Virus record (IMG/VR): IMGVR_UViG_3300011416_000002
Location: 1 to 50,059 of that record
Strand: one strand, 5' to 3'
From: a virus
DNA: 50,059 bases
How positions within the stretch are numbered: position 1 is the first letter of the stretch; each line of letters begins with the position of its first letter. Positions 22,933-31,645 of this stretch are shown here, piece by piece. The notes beneath the pieces are model-generated. The model searched no databases and was not told the origin of the DNA. It saw only the letters and a program-made list of their open reading frames with translations. Position numbers and translations under genes: made by a program.

Positions 22933-25900
22933 CCGAATATCTGTTTGCCCGGATCGGGGACATCGACGCTTTCGAAGCTAGCCTCGCGGATCACATCGCT
23001 GATCCGACCGCCGCGCATGCCGCCTCCGCTATATCGGTCACCCCCTCTGGAACTCTGGCCGCTACCGATGTAGCCGCCGCCCTCACTGAAATCCTAGGCG
23101 ATATCGAGACCCACGTTGCCGATGCCTCAGCCGCTCATGCGGCCTCCGCTATCTCCTTCGCGGCTACCGGTTCTATTGCCGCCACCGACGTGCAGACCGC
23201 TATCGCTGAAGTCGCGACCGATTACCTGGCTGCGATATCGGCACTTTCTACCGTTTACCAACCCCTGGACGCGGACCTCACGTCCTGGGCCGCCATCACC
23301 CGAGCTGCCGGCTTCGACACCTTCGTGGCGACCCCGTCCCTGGCGAACCTCGGCTCCCTGCTGACGGACGAAGCGGCCGGCCTTATCACCTTCATGACCA
23401 CCCCGTCCAGCGCCAACCTAGCTACGCTGGTCACCGACGAGACCGGCTCCGGCTTGCTGGTCTTCGCAACCGCGCCGACCCTCACGTCCGTTGTTATCAC
23501 ATCGAACGCCGCCAACTTCCCCAATGGCTGGGGGAACACCCTCAAGCTCACCGCCGCCGACTACCCAGCTATCTGGTTCAACGGTGTCGATCAGGATATC
23601 GGTGTCGTCTATGCCTTCGACAGCTCCACCAACATTTTCTGGCTAGAGGAAGTCACAGCCGGCGCCACCGTCGGGAACGAGTTATTCTGGGACTTCAACA
23701 ACGAGACCTTCTTCACCGGCGACAGCACATGGGACCTCGGCAAGGACATCAAGCCGTGGGATCGGCTCTATGTAAACTCTATTGAGCTTGGCCATGCCAC
23801 CGCGAATACTCTCACCGCTTCCGGCGGAACGCTTTCGATTGAGGGTGTCGCACTTGCCACCGCCGCCTCCGTCTCTGACCACCTTGCCGACGCGACGGAT
23901 GCCCACGATGCATCTGCCATCTCGGTTGCTCCCTCAGGAACTCTAGCCGCTGACGATGTCCAGGAAGCGCTCCTGGAAATCCTCGGGGACATCGAGACCC
24001 ACGTCGCAGATGGAACCGCCGCTCATGCCGCCTCTGCCATCTCGTTCGCCCCTAACGGCTCCATCGCGGCAACCGATGTCCAGTCTGCTATCGTCGAAGT
24101 CCGTGACGAGGCACAGCCGCTCGATGCCGACCTCACCGCTATCGCCGCTCTTACCACCACCGCCTATGGCCGCTCCCTGCTGGAGCTGGCTGATGAGACA
24201 GCTCTTGAGGCGCTTCTCGACACGCTGCCGAACCTCGTCTCAGTCCAGGGACGCACCGTCACCCTTGCTGATGCAGGCGCCAATGCGTTCTTCGGATGGG
24301 ATGACGTTGCAGGGGCATACGAGAACCTAACCGCCGCTGAAGCCCTCGCGATCATCCTGACCGTTGATGGGGCTGGCTCTGGCCTAGACGCTGATCTCCT
24401 CGACGGACAATCGAGCGCCTTCTATGCCACCGCCACGTCGGTATCGGATCACCTTGCCGACGCCGTGGACGCCCATGACGCTTCCGCCATCTCCTCGGTG
24501 GCAGCCGGTAATCTATCGTCTACCGATGTCCAATCGGCGCTGAACGAACTCGACACTGAGAAGCAGCCCCTTGATGCGGACCTCACCGCCATCGCTGCCC
24601 TAACCACCACTGCTTACGGCCGCAGCCTCCTGGAACTGGCGGATGAAACCGCCCTTGAAGCCCTTCTGGATACGCTCCCCAACCTCGTCTCGATCCAGGG
24701 CCTCACCGTAACCTTGGCTGATGCCGGAGCCGACGCTTTCTTCGGTTGGGACGATAGTGCCGGTGCCTATGAGAACCTAACCGCTTCCGAGGCCCTGGAG
24801 ATCATCAAGACTGTCGATGGCGCCGGTAGTGGGCTGGATGCCGACCTGCTCGACGGCAAAACGACGGGCACCTCTGGGAACACGGTCCCTCTCCTCGATG
24901 GCGCCAACACCTGGAGCGCCCTACAGACCTTCACAGCCGGCATCGTGATGACCGGTACGCTGGGTCTCAACATCGCGGTCACCGCCGCTTCTATCGCCTC
25001 GGACCCGGCCTCTGGCTACTTCGGCACCTTTGAAGCCTTCTCTGGGACGAAAATCCAGCTCACCCAGTCCGAGGTCCAGGCAGCCGACGAAAGCGGCGGC
25101 TGGCGCTCCGCCCTCTCCCTGTATCATCAGGATAGCGACGCCACCGACTACGAAGCGATTGCTTACCGCACCATCTCCGATGGCATGAGGGTCGGCGTCT
25201 TCGGCCCCAACGATGGGCTCGGCACCTACTCGACCTCCTCTAAGGATTTCCACGGCGTTACCAGCCAGGTTATCGCTCGCACCGATTGGACCACCCGTGG
25301 TGTCGCCTCCTTCGCCGGTGACAGCGTCCAGTTCGGAGAGGGTGTCTGCCTCAACGAAGTGACGATGTCGAACCCGTCCGGTAGCAGTGCCCAAGCCTCC
25401 CAGATCGCTGGCTGGCTAATCACACTGAGCGGTAAACAGGCCGCCGCCGATGCATCGCACACGGTCCACGGTCTTACGATCATCAACGTCGGCAAGAAGG
25501 CTACCACCGTCCTTGAAGCTTATTCGGCTGGCACTGACGGCGACAATGGCCAGTTCGGCTACGTCCTCAAGCTCGACAATGCCACCGTCGATACCGGCGC
25601 GATCCTTATGCCGGCTTCCGCCGCCACCGACGTTGGAACCCGGATCATCTATGAGACCGGCTCATGGTCTGCCTATGACCGCACCGGGAACGCCTTCACC
25701 TGGGCGCTCGGCTCCGCCAACGTCATAGCGCTGGACGGCGCGACGTTCTTCCCCGCTGGAGATGGTGGCGCTTCGCTCGGCTATGCAACGCTCGCCTGGC
25801 AGAACCTCCATCTGAACACTGGCGGCACCATCAACTGGGAGAACGGTGATGTCGTCATTACCCACTCCTCGAATACCCTTGCCTTCTCAGGCGCCTCCTC

Positions 25901-28139
25901 AGGCTACACCTTCACCCACGCGATCCTCCCGTCCGCTTCAGATGGAGCCGCCATCGGTTCCGCGACCCTCATGTGGTCGGACGCCTTCCTCGCCTCTGGC
26001 GCGGTTATCAACTTCAACAATGGGAACGTCACCCTTACGCACTCGGCGGCCCGGCTCGACTTCACCGGCGCCTCGGTTATGTCCCAAGCTACCAGCGGGA
26101 CTTTCCCGATCTTCATCCTGGAGCGGACCGACACCCATGGCGATGCCGCTGTAGTCGGCTCCCTCCAATTCTACGGCCGTGACAGCGCCGCCGCATCGCA
26201 GTTCTACGCCAGCTTCTATGCCTCCGCAGTCCTCGATAACGCTACCGCAGAAGAGGCGTCGTTCAGTTGGTTCGCCGTAAAGGCAGGTTCCGGCATCGCT
26301 TACATGGACCTCACGGGGACCGCCCTGTCCCCCGGCAGTTCCGACCTATTGGCGCTCGGCACTACGTCCCTGATGTGGTCCGATGCGTTCTTCGCCAGCG
26401 GCGCCGTGTTGAACTTCAATAACGGCAACTCCGTCATCACCCACTCCGCCGCAGTGCTCACCGTCTCCACGGGCGACCTCCGGGTCACCACCGCTGGCAC
26501 CAATGCCGCTTCCGTCGTCACTGTGGGTGGAACTCAGACCCTTACCGCGAAGACCCTCACCTCTCCGACGATCATCACCTCGCCCACGGCTGCCGGCGCT
26601 ACTTGGACCGATCTCGGCACCGTCACAACCGCTGATATCAACGGCGGCACCATCGATGGGACCGTTATCGGAGGCGCCTCTGCCGCCGCCATCACCGGCA
26701 CCACGATTACGGTCAACACCAACCTTGTACCGGACGCTAACGACGGTGCCGGTCTCGGTCTCGCCGCAACCGCGTTCTCAGACCTGTTCCTAGCGTCTGG
26801 AGCGGTCATCGGGTTCAACAACGGGGATGTTACCCTCACGCATGCCGCTAACCTGCTCATCTTCGACGGTGGCACGATCATCACCACCCATACGGCCGCT
26901 TCTTCGGCCTACCATGCGGCCGGCATCACCCCGATTGTCCAGATCAGTGGCACGGACATCAACAACTCGTCTCTCGGCCTAGCCCGCTACAGTGCCGACG
27001 CCAATGGCACCTACATCGCCTTCGGCAAATCGCGCCATGCTACGAACGGCTCCCACACCATCGTCCAGAGCGGCGATGTCATCGCGACCCTGTCGTTCGG
27101 CGGCTCCAACGGGACCGCCTTCGATGCAGCGGCCTATATCATCGCTTCCATCGGGGACACGCCCGGCGCCTCCGCCGATATGCCCGGCCAGCTATCGTTC
27201 TACACAAGCTCCAATGCTTCGGCCACGCCGACTGAGCGCATGCGCATCACGTCGGCCAACCAGATCATGTTGCTCGACACCAGTCTCTACTTCACAGTCT
27301 CGGGCGACGTGCCGCTTCTCAACTTCGACGGCAACGACTATTGGGCGTTTGACCGCTCCGACAATGCTTGGACGTGGATACTCGCCGGCAACAACCTCCT
27401 GGCCCTCTCAGCGACCGGCGTCAACATCAACGCAAGCCAGGTAGCGACGGCCAACAACTGGCTCAAGGTCGATCAGGGAGCGGCTCTCACCGTCGGGACC
27501 AACACCACCTACGCCTTCGCCATCGTGCAAACCGGTACCCACGTCTACACAGTGGGCTCCGGCGGCGGCCACACCTACGAGCAGTCATGGAACGCCCAGC
27601 CCTTCCATATCAACAATCAGGGGAACGACCTGTTCCTTGCAGAGGGCGCGGATGGCGTCCAGTGCGGCGCTCCCACCGGTGGCGACAAGGGCAACGGCAC
27701 TGTGAACGCCAAGGCCGTCTATGACGACAATACGCTTCTGACCTGCATACCGGTTCAGAAAGAGTTCCTGGATAACGGCACCATCGACAAAGCCTACTGG
27801 AACAGTAAGACCCCGGATGCCCCAAAGAAGTTCGATGAGGACAAGAAGGAGCTTCCCGCCGAGCCCATGGAGCATCCTTCCATCGCCATCATGGAGGACC
27901 TCATGGCGGCCGGCTATGACCCCCGGAACCCCACCAAATACTGCGACTACCTCTATGAGCACAACTCCCTGCCAGGCATGCCCACCCGCGCCAACTGGGT
28001 CCACAACGAGCTGTCACAGGGCCAGGTCATGACCCGCCTGTGGCTGGCCGCAGAGCTGCTCGCCGTATCGTACCGGACTTCCCACCAGGAGATGGAAACC
28101 CTGAAAAATGAGGTTGCGCTCCTGAAGGCCAAAGGTTAA
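22929..28139 (+). CDS. Giant repeat-rich tail fibre protein (1736 aa)
   Basis: The longest gene of the window. Residues 21-60, 61-95, 317-356, 357-392 and 507-540 are five copies of a ~35-40-residue module (consensus HxADxxxAHxASAIS followed by G-x-x-x-x-DVQ-x-A). A longer block (QPLDADLTAIAALTTTAYG onward, ~98 residues) occurs twice, at 24114 and 24564. Further on, four or five copies of a beta module (SDAFLASGAVINFNNGN followed by a THSAA block) run to about residue 1320. The last ~130 residues are different: charged, then a coiled coil (ETLKNEVALLKAKG), probably a trimerisation or chaperone-like end. No S74 peptidase catalytic motif is visible. It should form a trimeric receptor-binding fibre. 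Confidence 0.8.
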   Translation: MTEYLFARIGDIDAFEASLADHIADPTAAHAASAISVTPSGTLAATDVAAALTEILGDIETHVADASAAHAASAISFAATGSIAATDVQTAIAEVATDYLAAISALSTVYQPLDADLTSWAAITRAAGFDTFVATPSLANLGSLLTDEAAGLITFMTTPSSANLATLVTDETGSGLLVFATAPTLTSVVITSNAANFPNGWGNTLKLTAADYPAIWFNGVDQDIGVVYAFDSSTNIFWLEEVTAGATVGNELFWDFNNETFFTGDSTWDLGKDIKPWDRLYVNSIELGHATANTLTASGGTLSIEGVALATAASVSDHLADATDAHDASAISVAPSGTLAADDVQEALLEILGDIETHVADGTAAHAASAISFAPNGSIAATDVQSAIVEVRDEAQPLDADLTAIAALTTTAYGRSLLELADETALEALLDTLPNLVSVQGRTVTLADAGANAFFGWDDVAGAYENLTAAEALAIILTVDGAGSGLDADLLDGQSSAFYATATSVSDHLADAVDAHDASAISSVAAGNLSSTDVQSALNELDTEKQPLDADLTAIAALTTTAYGRSLLELADETALEALLDTLPNLVSIQGLTVTLADAGADAFFGWDDSAGAYENLTASEALEIIKTVDGAGSGLDADLLDGKTTGTSGNTVPLLDGANTWSALQTFTAGIVMTGTLGLNIAVTAASIASDPASGYFGTFEAFSGTKIQLTQSEVQAADESGGWRSALSLYHQDSDATDYEAIAYRTISDGMRVGVFGPNDGLGTYSTSSKDFHGVTSQVIARTDWTTRGVASFAGDSVQFGEGVCLNEVTMSNPSGSSAQASQIAGWLITLSGKQAAADASHTVHGLTIINVGKKATTVLEAYSAGTDGDNGQFGYVLKLDNATVDTGAILMPASAATDVGTRIIYETGSWSAYDRTGNAFTWALGSANVIALDGATFFPAGDGGASLGYATLAWQNLHLNTGGTINWENGDVVITHSSNTLAFSGASSGYTFTHAILPSASDGAAIGSATLMWSDAFLASGAVINFNNGNVTLTHSAARLDFTGASVMSQATSGTFPIFILERTDTHGDAAVVGSLQFYGRDSAAASQFYASFYASAVLDNATAEEASFSWFAVKAGSGIAYMDLTGTALSPGSSDLLALGTTSLMWSDAFFASGAVLNFNNGNSVITHSAAVLTVSTGDLRVTTAGTNAASVVTVGGTQTLTAKTLTSPTIITSPTAAGATWTDLGTVTTADINGGTIDGTVIGGASAAAITGTTITVNTNLVPDANDGAGLGLAATAFSDLFLASGAVIGFNNGDVTLTHAANLLIFDGGTIITTHTAASSAYHAAGITPIVQISGTDINNSSLGLARYSADANGTYIAFGKSRHATNGSHTIVQSGDVIATLSFGGSNGTAFDAAAYIIASIGDTPGASADMPGQLSFYTSSNASATPTERMRITSANQIMLLDTSLYFTVSGDVPLLNFDGNDYWAFDRSDNAWTWILAGNNLLALSATGVNINASQVATANNWLKVDQGAALTVGTNTTYAFAIVQTGTHVYTVGSGGGHTYEQSWNAQPFHINNQGNDLFLAEGADGVQCGAPTGGDKGNGTVNAKAVYDDNTLLTCIPVQKEFLDNGTIDKAYWNSKTPDAPKKFDEDKKELPAEPMEHPSIAIMEDLMAAGYDPRNPTKYCDYLYEHNSLPGMPTRANWVHNELSQGQVMTRLWLAAELLAVSYRTSHQEMETLKNEVALLKAKG
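24114..24858 (+). repeat. Duplicated ~295-bp coding block in the fibre gene
   Basis: Two copies, about 24114-24408 and 24564-24858, 450 bases apart, encode nearly the same ~98 residues (LLELADETALEALLDTLPNL is identical in both). Many third codon positions differ, so the copies are old and kept alike at protein level. Confidence 0.75.
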
Positions 28140-28172
28140 GTTCCCCCTCCTCAACCAAGACAGGGAACCAAC

Positions 28173-28565
28173 ATGAACGACACCATCAAGCTGACTATGA
28201 CTGTCCAGCAGGCAAACGAGCTTGCTTCCGGCATCATGGGCCTCGACCAGGATGTTAAGGACCCATCCAAGCACTACAAGTTCTCCGTTTCCTTCCGGGT
28301 ACGCCATGCGCGTAACCTTGGGAAGCTCAGGGAAGTCCTTCAAGCCTTTGAGGTGAACCGTAACCAGGTCGTAATGGACCTGAACGATTTGCCTCAAGGC
28401 GAGAAGGAGAAAGCCGCCCAGAAGGCCATCTGGGCACTCCAGAGCGAGAAGTTCGTTTTCGAGCTGGAGACCTTCAAGGAAGAGGAGCTACAGCTAGAGC
28501 GGAACCCCATCCCGGTGACGTTCCTAGCCGCGCTCCAGCCGCTCCTGGCCACAACGCTGCACTAA
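28173..28565 (+). CDS. Conserved-looking protein before the endolysin (130 aa)
   Basis: It starts after AGGGAA, 33 bases past the fibre gene. The sequence is alpha-helical and charged (TVQQANELASGIMGL, RHARNLGKLREVLQAFEVNR, EEELQLERNPIPV). No membrane span or signal is seen, so it is not an obvious holin or spanin. The gene may belong to either the fibre unit or the lysis unit. No family is recognised. Confidence 0.6.
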   Translation: MNDTIKLTMTVQQANELASGIMGLDQDVKDPSKHYKFSVSFRVRHARNLGKLREVLQAFEVNRNQVVMDLNDLPQGEKEKAAQKAIWALQSEKFVFELETFKEEELQLERNPIPVTFLAALQPLLATTLH

Positions 28566-28584
28566 CGGGGGACTGGAGGATCAG

Positions 28585-29931
28585 GTGTCCGATGCACCAT
28601 GGCTTGACCGGCTTATCCAGCTAGAAGGCCAGGGGTTCAGGGAAGTCCCTGGACCCTCCTCCAACCCGCGCATCCTCGAATGGTCCCGAGGCCCCGGTGC
28701 GTTTCCGGACATGACCGACGACAGCACCACGCCATGGTGCGGCATCGGTCTCGCCGGCATCATGGACGAGGTCGGCCTCTCCTCCCTCATTCCGCCCCTC
28801 CCCTTTCGAGCCGCCTCCTGGATGTCGGTCGGCTTCGACAGCGAGCCGCGCCCCGGCGCCATTGTCGTGTTCCCCCGTCAAGGCGGCAATCACGTCACAG
28901 TGATCCGCTCCGTAGAAGGCCACATTTGGCGCTGCATCGGCTGCAACCAGTCGAACGCCATCACCACCACCACCTTCGACGGAAGACAGGCCAGAGCCTG
29001 CCGCTGGCCCGGTCAAAAGCAGGTCCCAACCTTACCCGCCCTCCCGCCGAACGCCAGCAACCGCTACACGGCGCTCATCCGCTCCATGAAGGTCCGCCAC
29101 ACCTGGGTCACCAGGATCGATGAGGAAGCCCACCGACGCCTCTCCCACAAGGAACGCTATAAGGTCATCGAACGCGCTACCGGCATTCCGTGGGCCTTTG
29201 TCGCCGCCCTCCACTACCGGGAAGACAGCACCGGCCGCTTCGACACCGCGCTCCACAACGGCGACAAGGTCATAGGGAACGGGAAGCTGACCTATCGAGT
29301 TCCGGCCGGCCGAGGCCCCTTCGAGACCTGGGAAGATGCCGCCATTGACGCCCTCCAAATGAAAGGTTTTCACAATGCCGACGATTGGAACATTGAGGCT
29401 ATCTGTGAGCGGGCTGAGCGATATAACGGCCTCGGTTACCGGACGAATAACCTCTGCCCCAGCCCCTATCTCTGGAGCGGCACGACCCACTACGAGCGTG
29501 GTAAGTACGATTTCGATGGCCACTATAATGCCACTCTTACCGATGCCCAGATCGGTGTAATCCCTCTCATTACACGCATCATGGAGCTGGACAATGAGGG
29601 CCGATTTCGGGACGGCTCCCGCAAGCTGAACCTGATCGCTTGGGTTCGCCGCTTCATCAAAGCGATCATGGCCGCCATCGGCTCCATCTTCACCCTTGAT
29701 AACCTCTACTCCACCAAGGAGTTCCTTGCGCCTCTCAAGGATATGTTCACCCTTCAGTCCCTCGTGGTTCTCGCTGTGAGCGGCATCGGTGTCTGGGTCC
29801 TCATCAACACCCTCGACCGCATGATGATGGAAGACGGCAAAGACGGACGCTATGTCCCATCGAAGATAGACGCCGCTGCCGGGGAAGCGGCCGATGTTCT
29901 ACAAGAGGCGACCGATGAGCGAAATTCTTGA
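28585..29931 (+). CDS. Two-domain endolysin with C-terminal membrane anchor
   Basis: GTG start after GGAGGA. Residues 1-145 are a NlpC/P60-CHAP-like amidase/endopeptidase of the TIGR02594 type: TPWCGIG gives catalytic Cys52 and GGNHVTVI gives His103. Residues ~158-340 are a lysozyme-like domain with ALHYREDS (Glu213 as likely acid) and a HNGD motif (224-227). A single hydrophobic span lies at ~392-410, then a cytoplasm- or periplasm-facing tail. Two cutting activities plus an anchor suggest either a signal-anchor endolysin with reversed order or a virion-associated lysin. It overlaps the membrane protein gene behind it by 17 bases. Confidence 0.75.
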   Translation: MSDAPWLDRLIQLEGQGFREVPGPSSNPRILEWSRGPGAFPDMTDDSTTPWCGIGLAGIMDEVGLSSLIPPLPFRAASWMSVGFDSEPRPGAIVVFPRQGGNHVTVIRSVEGHIWRCIGCNQSNAITTTTFDGRQARACRWPGQKQVPTLPALPPNASNRYTALIRSMKVRHTWVTRIDEEAHRRLSHKERYKVIERATGIPWAFVAALHYREDSTGRFDTALHNGDKVIGNGKLTYRVPAGRGPFETWEDAAIDALQMKGFHNADDWNIEAICERAERYNGLGYRTNNLCPSPYLWSGTTHYERGKYDFDGHYNATLTDAQIGVIPLITRIMELDNEGRFRDGSRKLNLIAWVRRFIKAIMAAIGSIFTLDNLYSTKEFLAPLKDMFTLQSLVVLAVSGIGVWVLINTLDRMMMEDGKDGRYVPSKIDAAAGEAADVLQEATDERNS

Positions 29932-30325
29932 GACCGCCTTATCCTGGCTTGGCATCTCACTGGGGGCTTTCGGCCTCACCGTGGGAGCCGCCTGGTTCTT
30001 CGGGCTCATGCCCGTTCTCGGTGCCGTCGCCACGGTGGTCGCAGCGGCCCTCGCCCCTATCATTGGAGCCGTCGTCCAGGGCATCATCTGGCTGTGGCAG
30101 AACGTCATCTGGCCCGGCCTATGGGACATCCTAGAAGACTGGGTCACAGTGCTCACTGTGGCCCTCATGGCATTCATGTTGTGGACCTTCTTGGCCGCCC
30201 GGTTCGAGGTCGCCGAATACCGCCTCAATAAGGAAATTGCCGCTTGTAAGACCACCCTGAAAGCGGTTAGAAAGGCCGCTCCGCCGATACAGCCGCAAGT
30301 TCCGTGGCCCTTCGGCAACTGGTAA
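29915..30325 (+). CDS. Multi-span membrane protein, possible holin or pinholin
   Basis: Starting at 29915 the protein has 136 residues with three hydrophobic stretches: ~8-30 (LGISLGAFGLTVGAAWFFGL), ~31-65 (VLGAVATVVAAALAPIIGAV, with WLWQNVIWPGLW) and ~75-93 (VTVLTVALMAFMLWTFLAA), then a basic tail with a cysteine. The overlap with the endolysin gene points to lysis. A shorter holin candidate exists at 36499, so this one may instead be an antiholin or an inner-membrane partner. Confidence 0.6.
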   Translation: MSEILETALSWLGISLGAFGLTVGAAWFFGLMPVLGAVATVVAAALAPIIGAVVQGIIWLWQNVIWPGLWDILEDWVTVLTVALMAFMLWTFLAARFEVAEYRLNKEIAACKTTLKAVRKAAPPIQPQVPWPFGNW

Positions 30326-30340
30326 CCAACGGGGACGGGG

Positions 30341-31033
30341 ATGAAGATTGCGCCTATCGAGAACTGGGAAGCCTTTATGCTGCCCCCAGTCTGCGCCGCT
30401 CTCGCGACCTGGACCAAGCGCACCCAGGACTGGACCACCCTCGTCCATAAGGTGATCGCGGGGAAGGCCATGTGCCTCGCCGGATCGAATACCCCTGACA
30501 AGGTAGAGGCCCTGTCGATCATCGTCTGGCCCGAGGAAGGTGACCCCTTCTACCCCTTGCCCTTGGTACACCATTTCCACTGTAACGGCGGGGCCAAGCT
30601 CCGGGCCAAGATGGTCCGAGCTACAGTCGCTTTCCTTCACGCACATGGCTATACTGCGTTTACCGCGATAAACGTATCCGGGGCACCGGTTGAAGTCTGG
30701 GCAAGGGCCTTCTCCGACGCCGGGTTCCCGCATCCAATCGCGACCGTATACGAATTCAAGAAGGACCCCTACCGTGGGAACTATCGGAAAAATGCTGTTC
30801 GGCGGAAGCGAGCAGAAACAGCAAAGCACGTCCACGCAGCAGGCGACAAGCCAAAGCACGTCGAAGCCAATCGACACGACGCCCGAAGAGCTTCAGGCGC
30901 TAAGAAACCCGTTCGTCCAGTCGCTGATCCAGTCGTTCAGCCCGTCGAACACAACGTGGCAAGGCCCGTTCGCGGCAAACATGGCACCCGGCGAGGGACA
31001 GGCCCTAAGCGCTCTCGGAAACCAGGCGTATAA
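30341..31033 (+). CDS. GNAT-like internal virion protein (probable), with an overprinted basic tail
   Basis: Residues 1-150 have the outline of a GNAT acetyltransferase fold: a central VEALSIIVWPEEGD strand, an RAKMVRATVAFLHAHGY helix and a final ARAFSDAGF segment, resembling the T7 gp13-like internal virion protein group. From ~residue 151 the sequence is a basic low-complexity tail (RRKRAETAKH, KKPVRPVADPV). These last ~80 codons overlap the next gene in another frame for 242 bases. It opens the cluster of ejection proteins. Enzymatic activity is doubtful. Confidence 0.6.
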   Translation: MKIAPIENWEAFMLPPVCAALATWTKRTQDWTTLVHKVIAGKAMCLAGSNTPDKVEALSIIVWPEEGDPFYPLPLVHHFHCNGGAKLRAKMVRATVAFLHAHGYTAFTAINVSGAPVEVWARAFSDAGFPHPIATVYEFKKDPYRGNYRKNAVRRKRAETAKHVHAAGDKPKHVEANRHDARRASGAKKPVRPVADPVVQPVEHNVARPVRGKHGTRRGTGPKRSRKPGV

Positions 31034-31640
31034 CCCCCTCCGTGGAACTCTTACCGATTTCACCATGGCTGGCGGCTTCCTGCCCGGCCAAGCAGGCGCG
31101 AACCCCTTCCTGGAAGAGGCGATCAAGCAGGCTCAGCGCCCCACCATGCAGGGCCTTGAAGAGACCCTGTCGCGGACCCTTCCCGGCCGCTTCACGCAAG
31201 CCGGTCAGTTCACCCAGCCTAAAGGTAGTTCGGCCTTTGACCGGGCTGCCGCTATAGCGACCCGAGGAGCCGCAGATGCGAGTTCGGGTATCGCGACTAG
31301 CATGGCTTTCCAAGCCTACGAACAGGAACGCCAGCGCCAACAGCAGGCCCAGCAGATCAGCCAGCAGGAAGTCACCACCCTCTCTGAGAACCTGAAGTCC
31401 CAAGCCCTCCCCCGGCTCATCGAAGACCTGGGCATCGAACGCGCCATGACCGCTTTCAGCGACGGCTTCAAGTCCCTGCTACAGGCACTCCAGATCGCTG
31501 CCGGCTCTCCAATCGCCCAGCAAGGTCAGGTCTCTGAAGCCTCCTCCCAGAGCACCGGCTCCTCGCAATCGACCGGCTCAACTGAGAACTTCGGCAAGGG
31601 TATCGTCGGTACTCTTGGCGGCTTCGTGGAACCAAGGTAA
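30792..31640 (+). CDS. Internal virion/DNA-transfer protein (282 aa, probable)
   Basis: The ATG at 30792 has GGAA seven bases upstream. The protein starts with a Gln/Ser/Thr-rich stretch, then helical blocks (NPFLEEAIKQAQRP, GSSAFDRAAAIATRGAADASS, QERQRQQQAQQISQQEVTTL) and a Ser/Gly-rich end. This layout recalls podovirus internal proteins of the gp14 or P22 gp7 type, which leave the head with the DNA and build a channel in the cell envelope. It shares 242 bases with the preceding gene in a different frame. Confidence 0.6.
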   Translation: MLFGGSEQKQQSTSTQQATSQSTSKPIDTTPEELQALRNPFVQSLIQSFSPSNTTWQGPFAANMAPGEGQALSALGNQAYNPLRGTLTDFTMAGGFLPGQAGANPFLEEAIKQAQRPTMQGLEETLSRTLPGRFTQAGQFTQPKGSSAFDRAAAIATRGAADASSGIATSMAFQAYEQERQRQQQAQQISQQEVTTLSENLKSQALPRLIEDLGIERAMTAFSDGFKSLLQALQIAAGSPIAQQGQVSEASSQSTGSSQSTGSTENFGKGIVGTLGGFVEPR

Positions 31641-31645
31641 CTCCC

